From Bacteroidales bacterium UBA4363 (GTDB taxonomy: Bacteria; Bacteroidota; Bacteroidia; Bacteroidales; Paludibacteraceae), in assembly GCA_002393965.1 (NCBI GenBank), contig DGSL01000021.1, positions 1 through 14,082 on the forward strand: DNA of 14,082 nt, given 5' to 3'. Every line of letters starts with the position of its first letter. Position 1 is the first letter of the stretch. The notes beneath the pieces are model-generated. The model was not told where the DNA came from. It saw only the letters and a list, made by a program, of their open reading frames with translations, and did not search any database. Of the stretch, positions 7,892 through 14,082 are shown in pieces. Made by a program: the position numbers and the translations under genes.

Positions 7892-8491
7892 TCAGTTTGC
7901 AAAGACGGCGTTGAGTCCGTTGTCCACTCCGCTGAAGCCCATGAACGCAAGTGAAAGCAGACCTGCGGTGATCATCACGATTGCCACGCCCCGAACTCCC
8001 TTCGGGATATTGACCAGTTCCATCTGTTCGCGAATTGCAGCGAATACGATGAGAGCCAGAGCAAAGCCGATGGCGGTTCCGATGGCGTAAACGATACCTT
8101 GAAGCAGTGTATAGTCCTTCATGATCACGTCGATTGCTACACCGAGGACGCAGCAGTTGGTTGTAATCAGAGGAAGGAACACTCCGAGAGCGCCATAGAG
8201 CGAAGGAGACACCTTTTTAAGGATAATCTCGAGCATCTGAACCAGCGATGCGATGACGAGGATGAAAGAGATGGTCTGCAGGTATCCCAGTCCGTAGGGG
8301 TCGAGCAGACATTTCTGGATAGCGAACGTGACGATGGTGGCAATCGTGAGTACGAATGTTACCGCCATGCCCATTCCGGTAGCCGTTGAGACCTTCTTCG
8401 AGACGCCAAGGAAAGGGCAGATGCCAAGGAATCGTGACAGCACGACGTTGTTCACGAAGATGGCGGCTATAAACATGATTACGTATTCCAT
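7892..8491 (-). CDS. rnfA: Rnf electron transport complex subunit RnfA
   Basis: This is an integral inner-membrane subunit of the Rnf complex, which moves electrons between ferredoxin and NAD+ coupled to ion transport. The 199-residue product is almost entirely hydrophobic, with about six membrane segments. It carries the family's N-terminal NNVVLSRFLGICPFLG (Cys25) and the mid-protein TTNCCVLG (Cys113, Cys114). The homologous cysteines in RnfA and RnfE are known to hold an Fe-S centre inside the membrane between the two subunits. RnfA resembles RnfE and the NqrE/NqrD pair. It is the last rnf gene here, 32 bp after rnfE, and is followed by a strong terminator. Confidence 0.97.
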   Translation of the reverse strand: MEYVIMFIAAIFVNNVVLSRFLGICPFLGVSKKVSTATGMGMAVTFVLTIATIVTFAIQKCLLDPYGLGYLQTISFILVIASLVQMLEIILKKVSPSLYGALGVFLPLITTNCCVLGVAIDVIMKDYTLLQGIVYAIGTAIGFALALIVFAAIREQMELVNIPKGVRGVAIVMITAGLLSLAFMGFSGVDNGLNAVFAN

Positions 8492-8523
8492 AACTATAAT
8501 CTTGATTTAATCATTAACAAATT

Positions 8524-9120
8524 TTACTGTTCGGAGACTCCTCGCACCTTGTTTACGGCTGCGATCAGGAATCCCAACGTGATGAAGGCTCCCGGAGGCA
8601 AGATAAAGAGCAGGGAAGCGTAGTTCTCGGGATAGATGGTCAGTCCGAAAGCGGTCCCTGCTCCGAAGAACTCGCGAAGGAGTCCGAGAGCCGTCAGAGC
8701 GAAGGTGAAACCGAGTCCGATACCGATGCCATCGCATATCGATGCGAGGGCATTGTTCTTGCAGGCAAACGCCTCGGCGCGTCCCAAGATGATACAGTTC
8801 ACCACGATCAGCGGGATGAAGAGTCCGAGTGCCTTGTCGATTTCCGGCAGGTAGGCTTTCAAGATGAGTTGCAGTACGGTTACGAAAGTTGCAATCACGG
8901 CGATGTAAACCGGAATGTGCACCTTCTCGGGTGTGATATTCTTAATCAAAGAAACGACGAGGTTGGCGCAGATCAGCACGAAACACGTGGCGAGTCCCAT
9001 GGAAAGTCCGTTGATAGCGGAAGAGGTTGTTGCCAGTGTCGGGCACATGCCAAGGAGGAGAACAAAGGTCGGATTCTCCTTGATCAGACCGTTTGTGATA
9101 TATTCAAAATACTTGTTCAT
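8524..9120 (-). CDS. rnfE: Rnf electron transport complex subunit RnfE
   Basis: This is an integral membrane subunit of the Rnf complex and the paralogue partner of RnfA. The 198-residue product has about six membrane segments. It contains the motif LLLGMCPTLA (Cys26) and VVNCIILGRAEAFA (Cys109), the positions expected to share an Fe-S centre with RnfA. The start codon is preceded by a good Shine-Dalgarno sequence, AAGGAG (9134-9129), eight bases upstream, which is notable because most genes here lack one. The gene sits 17 bp after rnfG and 32 bp before rnfA. Confidence 0.97.
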   Translation of the reverse strand: MNKYFEYITNGLIKENPTFVLLLGMCPTLATTSSAINGLSMGLATCFVLICANLVVSLIKNITPEKVHIPVYIAVIATFVTVLQLILKAYLPEIDKALGLFIPLIVVNCIILGRAEAFACKNNALASICDGIGIGLGFTFALTALGLLREFFGAGTAFGLTIYPENYASLLFILPPGAFITLGFLIAAVNKVRGVSEQ

Positions 9121-9137
9121 AATCTATTCTCCTTGTA

Positions 9138-9827
9138 TTATTTTGATTTAGGTGTTTTTATGTCTTTCTCCTGCGTTTCCTTTTCGGGGGTGGATTTGGT
9201 TGCCCCTGTGGTGTCAGACACGACAGGACCCTTTGGTTCGCAGGCAGTCTTGTAGGCGAGATAGCCCCTCTTGACAGCGAGGAGGAAAGCTCGGGAAGTG
9301 ATCGTAGATGCGGTGATGGCATCGATTTCGCCACCGTCCTTGCTTACCTTGAACGCCTCGTCGTTCGGGTTTTTGCCAATGATATCGCCTTTTTCTCCTT
9401 TTTGGAACCATTTATCGGCTTTGGCTCCAAGTCCAGGTGTTTCTGTTGTCTTGAGGATGGAGTAGCCGAGGATATTGTCCTCATTGTCGAAGCCGACCAG
9501 CACCTGAAGATCTCCTCCGAAAGCCGTAGTAGTGCTTGAGACAGCCACGCCGGCTTTTTCACCCTCAGCGTTGTTGATGCTGTAGATGGTGAAAGCGGAC
9601 TCCTTGTCCGTTCCCGGAAGCGTCATTGTGGTATCGATTGTCTGCGCCACCACGACGTCAGGGTCGTTCATGACGCTCTTGATTCCCTCTTCCAGTGCTT
9701 GTTTCTCGACATTGGCGATCGGTTCTTCGGTCATGTGATTAACGTAGGCAAGGATACCTCCCGTGATGACGGCAATGAGTGTCAGTACAACCGCCATGTT
9801 TGTCAATGAATCAGATAATTTCTGCAT
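9138..9827 (-). CDS. rnfG: Rnf electron transport complex subunit RnfG, flavoprotein
   Basis: This is a membrane-anchored periplasmic subunit of Rnf that carries a covalently bound FMN. The 229-residue product has one N-terminal membrane segment (about 9-30), then an FMN-binding domain with the conserved ETPGLGAK (129-136). The attachment site reads DAITASTITS (169-178), with Thr175 as the likely flavin-linked residue. It fits the Dxx(S/T)xxT frame but has Ala-Ser where the usual motif has Gly-Ala. A 30-residue charged tail (from about 200, rich in Thr, Lys, Glu) is likely unstructured. The flavin transferase needed for attachment (ApbE) is not in the window. Confidence 0.96.
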   Translation of the reverse strand: MQKLSDSLTNMAVVLTLIAVITGGILAYVNHMTEEPIANVEKQALEEGIKSVMNDPDVVVAQTIDTTMTLPGTDKESAFTIYSINNAEGEKAGVAVSSTTTAFGGDLQVLVGFDNEDNILGYSILKTTETPGLGAKADKWFQKGEKGDIIGKNPNDEAFKVSKDGGEIDAITASTITSRAFLLAVKRGYLAYKTACEPKGPVVSDTTGATKSTPEKETQEKDIKTPKSK

Positions 9828-9861
9828 TTTTCTACCGTTTTAAAAAAGGTTGTACATTCAT

Positions 9862-10872
9862 TTAGTTCTTTGCAGTCACCTCGCCGAAGCGTTTCGGTTT
9901 GCAGTAGTTGTTGATCAGCGGTGTGAACGCATTCATAATCAGGATTGCGAACGACATTCCTTCCGGATAGGCACCGAAATCGCGAATCATCAGTGTCAGG
10001 AAACCGATGCAAATGCCGTAGATGATCTGTCCTTTGGCGGTCATCGGAGAGGTGACGTAGTCGGTTGCCATGAAGATGGCGCCGAGCAGGAGACCACCAG
10101 AGAGGATTTCAGCCACTGGGTTCGCGTAAACAGGGTTAACGGCATGCATGATACCGGACAGGATGAATACGGTGGCTACGATGCTCACCGGTATGTGCCA
10201 AGTAATGATTTTCTTCCAGAGCATGAAGAGCAGACCGAGCACGAGAGCAGCTCCGCATACCTCGCCCAAACAACCGGCTCCGTATGCTGCGTCGGGATTG
10301 CCGAGGAACATCTGCAGAGAGTCAGGCAGTCTGTCGAGAACGCTTGCGTCGCCAGTCTTGATTGCGGTTTTCATGACGGAGAGCGGAGTTGCTTCGGTCT
10401 GGGCATCGATGTACCCCTCGATTCCCAATTGTCCGACGGTCGGCCATGTGGTCATCTGTACAGGGAAGGACACCAAGAGGAAGGCACGTCCTACGAGAGC
10501 AGGGTTGAACGGGTTGTTGCCAAGTCCTCCGAACGTCATCTTACCGACTCCGATAGCGACCAGAGCACCGATCAGAATGATCCATATCGGCAGGTTGGAA
10601 GGGAGGTTGAAACTCAGTAGAAGTCCGGTAATGATGGCAGAGCCGTCTGTTATTGTGGTACGTTCACGTCGGAGAATGTATTTCGTGATGGCCCATTCGA
10701 ACAACAGGCAAGCCGCTACGCTGGTTGCACAGACAATGAGCGAACCGAGTCCAAAATAGAGGAACGAGACGATGAGAGCCGGGATCAGCGCGATGATCAC
10801 GCCGTACATATTCTTCTCAACGCTGTCTGTTCCGTGGGCATGCGGTGATAATGAAACTATTAGATTAGCCAT
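9862..10872 (-). CDS. rnfD: Rnf electron transport complex subunit RnfD, flavoprotein
   Basis: This is an integral membrane subunit of Rnf carrying covalent FMN, homologous to NqrB. The 336-residue product has about nine membrane segments, the conserved region TFGGLGNNPFNPALVGRA (113-130), and the flavin attachment motif DAQTEATPLS, with Thr162 as the likely attachment residue. The usual glycine before Ala-Thr is replaced by Glu160. A conserved region in the C-terminal half, GAIFMATDYVTSPMT, is also typical of RnfD/NqrB. It lies between rnfC (40 bp) and rnfG (34 bp). Confidence 0.97.
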   Translation of the reverse strand: MANLIVSLSPHAHGTDSVEKNMYGVIIALIPALIVSFLYFGLGSLIVCATSVAACLLFEWAITKYILRRERTTITDGSAIITGLLLSFNLPSNLPIWIILIGALVAIGVGKMTFGGLGNNPFNPALVGRAFLLVSFPVQMTTWPTVGQLGIEGYIDAQTEATPLSVMKTAIKTGDASVLDRLPDSLQMFLGNPDAAYGAGCLGEVCGAALVLGLLFMLWKKIITWHIPVSIVATVFILSGIMHAVNPVYANPVAEILSGGLLLGAIFMATDYVTSPMTAKGQIIYGICIGFLTLMIRDFGAYPEGMSFAILIMNAFTPLINNYCKPKRFGEVTAKN

Positions 10873-10912
10873 ATTATGAATATAAGTTGATTACTTCTTT
10901 TTGTCTATTTGT

Positions 10913-12316
10913 TTACTTAGCCGCTTTCTGTTCTTCCGCAGCCTTTTTTGCTTCTGCTTCTGCCTTGGCTTTGGCAGCGCGTTCGCGGATGATGCCCATG
11001 ACGGTCTGTTTTCCGGCACGGATATTATCCAGCAGCGGTCGGTGTGCAGGGCAGGTGAACTGGCAGGATCCGCATTCGATGCAGGAAACGATATCTTCCT
11101 GTTCGTCGCGTTCCCAATCCTGGTGTGCGGACAGAGTAGCGAGAAGATAAGGTTCGAGTCCCATCGGGCAGGCGCTCACGCACTTGGCGCAACGGATGCA
11201 AGGGCTTGGTTCCTTGCGGTGTGCGTCGGCGTCGGTGAGAACGGTCACGCTATTGGTACCTTTAACGATAGGTACTTCGATAGAAGGCAAAGCCTTGCCC
11301 ATCATCGGACCTCCAGCCAGTATTTTGTTGTCTCCTTCCGGCAGTCCGCCGCAAGCGTTGATCAGTTGTGACATCGGTGTACCCATGCGCACGAGGAAGT
11401 TGCCTGGGTTTGTCAGTTTCTTACCTGTCACGGTCACGTAGCGTTCGAAGAGCGGTTTGTGTTTCATGACTGCCTGATAGACGGCAAAAGCGGTGCCGAC
11501 GTTTTGAACCACGGCTCCGACATTCACTGGAATAGCCGGAGGAGCGGGAACCTGGCGTCGGATGACGGCATCCACGAGTTGTTTCTCGCCACCCTGTGGG
11601 TATTTCTTATCGAGCGGTACGATCTGGATATGCGGGTAGTCTTTGGACTTCTCCTCGAGCAGTTCGATAGCCTTCGGTTTGTTCGTTTCGATACCGATGT
11701 ACCCTTTGTCAACCTTGACGGCCTTCATGAGCAGGTCCACGCCTACGAGGATCTCGTCGGGGTGTTCCATCATCAGTCGGTAGTCGGAGGTGATGTAGGG
11801 TTCGCATTCCACGCCGTTGATGATGACGCATTCAGCCTTTGCCGTCGGAGGCGGTGTCAGTTTGATTGCGGTAGGGAAGCAGGCGCCACCCATTCCGACG
11901 ATGCCGTTGTCGCGAACGCGTTTGACGATCTCTTCTGGAGTCAGTTCCGGATGTGCGGAGAGTTTCTCGAGTTTATCGCTACGGTCGATGCCCTCTTCCC
12001 ATTCGTCGCCTTCGACGTTGATGATGATAACCGGTTTGCGGTAGCCGGAAGCATCGACGGAAGCGTCTATTTTAGCCACTGTACCGGAGACAGAGGAGAA
12101 GATAGGAGCGGAGACGAAACCTCCAGCCTCAGCCAGGAGTGTACCGACCTTGACTTTATCTCCTTTCTGCACTACGGGTTTTGCCGGAGCGCCTATGTGT
12201 TGTGACAAAGGGAATATTGCCTGTTTAGGCAGTTCGGCTTCTTTGGTAGGGATTTCTGCGGTGATTTTGTTCTCGTCGGGATGAACACCACCGATTCTAA
12301 ATGTGAATGATTTCAT
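10913..12316 (-). CDS. rnfC: Rnf electron transport complex subunit RnfC
   Basis: This peripheral subunit of Rnf is the likely NAD(H)-reacting site, homologous to the FMN/NADH-binding part of complex I and to NqrA in part. I prefer the ATG at 12316 (467 residues) over an in-frame TTG at 12325: an AAGGAGG sequence (12333-12327) lies 10 bases before the ATG but only one base before the TTG. The glycine-rich GMGGACFPTAIK (141-152) is the nucleotide/flavin-binding region, followed by NGVECEPYITSD. Two ferredoxin-type Fe-S motifs follow: Cys373, 376, 379, 383 and Cys412, 415, 418, 422. The last 25 residues are an Ala/Lys/Glu-rich helical tail, often present in RnfC. The gene starts 5 bp after rnfB, which suggests translational coupling. 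Confidence 0.96.
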   Translation of the reverse strand: MKSFTFRIGGVHPDENKITAEIPTKEAELPKQAIFPLSQHIGAPAKPVVQKGDKVKVGTLLAEAGGFVSAPIFSSVSGTVAKIDASVDASGYRKPVIIINVEGDEWEEGIDRSDKLEKLSAHPELTPEEIVKRVRDNGIVGMGGACFPTAIKLTPPPTAKAECVIINGVECEPYITSDYRLMMEHPDEILVGVDLLMKAVKVDKGYIGIETNKPKAIELLEEKSKDYPHIQIVPLDKKYPQGGEKQLVDAVIRRQVPAPPAIPVNVGAVVQNVGTAFAVYQAVMKHKPLFERYVTVTGKKLTNPGNFLVRMGTPMSQLINACGGLPEGDNKILAGGPMMGKALPSIEVPIVKGTNSVTVLTDADAHRKEPSPCIRCAKCVSACPMGLEPYLLATLSAHQDWERDEQEDIVSCIECGSCQFTCPAHRPLLDNIRAGKQTVMGIIRERAAKAKAEAEAKKAAEEQKAAK

Positions 12317-12321
12317 GATAT

Positions 12322-13323
12322 TCAAGCCTCCTTTTTAAGTTCAATTGGTTTCTCCGCTACAGCGTCGTTCTTCGGAGTTTCGGTTTTTGCGTCCACTGAC
12401 GTTGAATTGGTATTGATCGTCTCCTTAGGTGCATTCTCTGCTGCCGGTTTTGCCGGTGTGGCCGGTTTTTCGGCTCCTGGTTTCTTTTTCTCAACCGGTT
12501 TCGGGAAGTTGATGTCGCGGATAGCGTCGCGCGGGCATACTGCCTCGCATGCGCGGCAGAGTTTACACTTCTCGGCATCGATATAAGCCACGTTGTTCTC
12601 TACCGTGATAGCGTCGAACTTGCATGCTTTCACGCAAGCGCCGCAAGCGATGCAGGAGACCTTGCAAGCTTTCAGAACAGCCGGTCCTTTTTCCTTGTTC
12701 ACGCAGCTTACCCACACGCGTCGTCCCTTGATACCCTGCGGTCGCAGTTCGATGATATTGCGCGGGCATGCTTTCACGCAAGCGCCGCAGGCAACGCACT
12801 TATTCTCGTCCATTTCGGGCAGTCCTGTTTCGGGGTTGATGTGAATAGCGTCGAACTTGCAGGCAGCCACGCAGTCGCCGCATCCGAGGCATCCGAACCC
12901 GCAGGCAGTCTCGCCCGCTCCGCAGGAGTTGACGGTGCGGCAAGTCTGCAGTCCGTCATACTTTGCGATTTTCGGTCGGTTGGCACAAGATCCGTTGCAA
13001 CGTACGACTGCGACTTTCGGTGTTGACGCAGCCACAGACAGTCCCAGGATATCGGCGATTTGTCCCATGGCTTTCGGTCCTCCGACGGAACAATTGAGAC
13101 CATCCAGGGAGCCTGATTCAGCCGCTTTGATGCAAGCGGATGCGAATCCGGAACATCCCGGGAATCCACATCCTCCGCAATTAGCCTGAGGCAGAGCCTC
13201 ATTGATCAATGGCAGCCGAGGATCCTCCTTCACCGCAAACTTTTTGGAGCAGGCGAATAATACGACTGCGGCAATCAGTCCGATGGCTCCGAGGATAATG
13301 ACAGGAGTGATTAAAAAATCCAT
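12322..13323 (-). CDS. rnfB: Rnf electron transport complex subunit RnfB, multi-cluster ferredoxin
   Basis: This is the ferredoxin-interacting subunit of Rnf, passing electrons from ferredoxin into the complex. The 333-residue product has an N-terminal membrane anchor (about 5-25), then the RnfB-type Fe-S domain with Cys49, 52, 57 and Cys78. A cysteine-rich linker follows (Cys109, 113, 128, 134, 141). Four ferredoxin-type CxxCxxCxxxC motifs come next: 145-155, 176-186, 224-234 and 253-263. Proteobacterial RnfB usually has two such motifs, so this is a longer form, as also seen in anaerobes. The last ~58 residues are rich in Pro, Lys, Ala, Thr and Glu and probably unstructured. Parts of the ferredoxin units are nearly identical at DNA level. 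It is the second gene of the operon, 61 bp after rseC. Confidence 0.96.
   Translation of the reverse strand: MDFLITPVIILGAIGLIAAVVLFACSKKFAVKEDPRLPLINEALPQANCGGCGFPGCSGFASACIKAAESGSLDGLNCSVGGPKAMGQIADILGLSVAASTPKVAVVRCNGSCANRPKIAKYDGLQTCRTVNSCGAGETACGFGCLGCGDCVAACKFDAIHINPETGLPEMDENKCVACGACVKACPRNIIELRPQGIKGRRVWVSCVNKEKGPAVLKACKVSCIACGACVKACKFDAITVENNVAYIDAEKCKLCRACEAVCPRDAIRDINFPKPVEKKKPGAEKPATPAKPAAENAPKETINTNSTSVDAKTETPKNDAVAEKPIELKKEA
12327..12333 (-). promoter_or_regulatory. Ribosome binding site that fixes the rnfC start
   Basis: On the minus strand this is AAGGAGG, a strong Shine-Dalgarno match inside the last codons of rnfB. It lies 10 bases upstream of ATG 12316 and one base from an alternative TTG at 12325, so it supports the ATG. 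Confidence 0.6.
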
Positions 13324-13384
13324 AAGTTGATTGATTATTTAGTTTAAGTATTGATTTTTAGTATTCGTTCAGTAAATAGGGGTG

Positions 13385-13798
13385 TCAAGATTGCTTCAAG
13401 TGGAAGGCAAAGGAGCGTTCCAGTCTGTTGCGGAACAGGTAGAGTACGATATAATAAACGGCAACGCCAATCAGAGAGATCATGGCAGCCGAAATCTGAG
13501 ACAGCGAAAAAAAATGGATTGAGACGATTAAAATGGCAAGGAGGATGAGCAGAGGGACGAGGAAAGCCAGCATGACGGCGTTCATGCCGGAGGACAACCG
13601 TCCTGTTATTGTCACAGTCTGTCCGACGTGGATATTGGGCGAACAGGCGACGTCGATGATTTGTTTTTTCCGGTCGATGGAGCAGAGTCCTTTGGCATGG
13701 CATCCGGCGCATGCCGACAGCCGTTCGATGCGAACGTGAGCGATGTTTCCCTCGATGCTTTCGACGATGCCCGAATGTTCTATCTTCTCCTCTGACAT
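13385..13798 (-). CDS. rseC: RseC/MucC-family membrane protein, SoxR-reducing system partner
   Basis: This small inner-membrane protein of the RseC/MucC family is often the first gene of rnf operons in Bacteroidetes. In E. coli, RseC affects the sigma-E pathway and works with the Rsx/Rnf complex in keeping SoxR reduced; its exact role here is unknown. The product has 137 residues from ATG 13798. A longer reading from TTG 13819 adds seven residues but is less likely. The N-terminal domain has the conserved cysteine pattern ACAGCHAKGLCS (Cys30, 33, 39), which may be redox-active or bind a metal. Two membrane segments follow (about 73-94 and 103-122). It is 61 bp upstream of rnfB. Confidence 0.92.
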   Translation of the reverse strand: MSEEKIEHSGIVESIEGNIAHVRIERLSACAGCHAKGLCSIDRKKQIIDVACSPNIHVGQTVTITGRLSSGMNAVMLAFLVPLLILLAILIVSIHFFSLSQISAAMISLIGVAVYYIVLYLFRNRLERSFAFHLKQS

Positions 13799-13901
13799 AG
13801 ACGTTAATTTATTTATCAATAGAATTTTCCGATAGTGTGGAGTCCGAAGAAAATGAGACTCTGTTTCTCTGGCTTGAAGAAAGCGAGGTTATTTCCTATC
13901 A

Positions 13902-13909
13902 CAAATTTA
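13902..13909 (-). promoter_or_regulatory. Candidate Bacteroidetes -7 box for the rseC-rnf operon
   Basis: On the minus strand this reads TAAATTTG, an exact match to TAnnTTTG. Transcription would start around 13895, giving a leader of roughly 100 nt before ATG 13798. No clear -33 TTTG is seen at the usual distance. This is based on motif and position only. Confidence 0.45.
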
Positions 13910-13959
13910 GTATTTTTCTAATAAATCGCCATTTTTTAGTCCATTTTCAACAGACTTTT

Positions 13960-14048
13960 TTTGTCAGGGTTAGATTGTTTTCGTTTTTTTTTGTTTCAGG
14001 AAGAGTTGGAAATCCGCCATTGCTCCTTTGGGAGTTTGTCAGGGTTAG
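13960..14048. repeat. 14-bp direct repeat, two copies 75 bp apart
   Basis: TTTGTCAGGGTTAG occurs exactly at 13960-13973 and again at 14035-14048. The 61 bp between them contain a poly-T stretch and one small hairpin. The copies could be the ends of a small repeat unit, or part of a larger element extending past the right edge. Confidence 0.6.
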
Positions 14049-14081
14049 GGACGGGTCGGAGGGTGACGCTCCTACGGAGTT
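14022..14081. repeat. Two similar small hairpins, GCTCC-loop-GGAGTT
   Basis: GCTCCTTTGGGAGTT (14022-14036) and GCTCCTACGGAGTT (14068-14081) share the same ends around short loops of four and three bases. Their similarity and closeness suggest units of a dispersed palindromic repeat. Each stem is only four base pairs, so they are weak as terminators. Confidence 0.4.
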
Positions 14082-14082
14082 C

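Larger units (their letters stand above)
13799..14082. other. Non-coding region upstream of rseC with repeats
   Basis: No open reading frame here looks like a gene. The part near rseC is AT-rich and contains a promoter-like box. The outer part becomes more GC-rich and holds a 14-bp direct repeat and two small hairpins. It continues past the window edge, so the upstream neighbour is unknown. Confidence 0.6.

Noticed and set aside
9850..10620. 256-residue plus-strand open frame opposite rnfD
   Set aside because: His/Asp/Glu-rich translation typical of an antisense shadow of a hydrophobic membrane-protein gene.
11459..12205. 248-residue plus-strand open frame opposite rnfC
   Set aside because: Shadow of rnfC, whose Fe-S and glycine-rich motifs are clear on the minus strand.
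12317..12325. TTG start for rnfC giving three extra residues
   Set aside because: The Shine-Dalgarno sequence is only one base from the TTG but 10 bases from ATG 12316, and MKSFTFRIGGVHP is a typical RnfC start.
12608..12861. Repeated DNA in rnfB as a possible CRISPR or mobile repeat
   Set aside because: The repeats lie in frame over ferredoxin Cys motifs and are explained by duplicated protein units.
13799..13819. TTG start for rseC giving seven extra residues
   Set aside because: ATG 13798 starts a normal-length protein; the extension adds no recognisable feature.

Overview
This window looks like chromosome from a member of the Bacteroidales, most likely a Prevotella-like genus. The evidence is the gene order rseC-rnfB-C-D-G-E-A, Bacteroidetes-type -7 boxes (TAnnTTTG) upstream of both main operons, a lipoprotein-anchored efflux adaptor, few strong Shine-Dalgarno sequences, and protein style. 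The genus is an inference. Twelve protein genes fill the window. All are on the minus strand except one AraC-family regulator.

Region 1 (about 38-5721, minus strand) encodes a complete three-part RND efflux pump in the order adaptor lipoprotein, inner-membrane RND transporter, TolC-like outer-membrane channel. An AraC-family regulator (5884-6786, plus strand) is divergent from it. The shared 162-bp intergenic region holds a perfect 21-bp palindrome (10-bp arms, 1-bp spacer). It overlaps the candidate -7 box of the pump promoter, so it is a strong candidate operator.

Region 2 (6787-7891) begins with a short intergenic stretch carrying a 14-bp-stem perfect palindrome, one arm of which recurs just 3' of the TolC gene at the left window edge. 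A ketopantoate reductase (panE) follows on the minus strand, then an 18-bp-stem hairpin that looks like the terminator of the Rnf operon.

Region 3 (7892-13798, minus strand) is a full Rnf electron-transport operon, rseC-rnfB-rnfC-rnfD-rnfG-rnfE-rnfA, with gaps of 5-61 bp. The Rnf complex couples electron transfer between reduced ferredoxin and NAD+ to ion movement across the inner membrane. RnfB and RnfC carry Fe-S clusters, RnfD and RnfG carry covalent flavins, and RnfA and RnfE are membrane subunits with paired cysteines. RseC is a small redox or membrane partner commonly found with Rnf. No flavin transferase (ApbE) gene is present in the window.

Region 4 (13799-14082) contains no gene I can support. 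It holds a candidate -7 box for the rnf operon, a 14-bp direct repeat 75 bp apart, and two small GCTCC/GGAG hairpins. It may be part of a dispersed repeat that continues past the window.

I found no convincing new biological system. The most useful leads are the regulatory palindrome, the repeated intergenic palindrome, residue changes in the RND proton-relay positions, and non-standard flavin attachment motifs in RnfD and RnfG.
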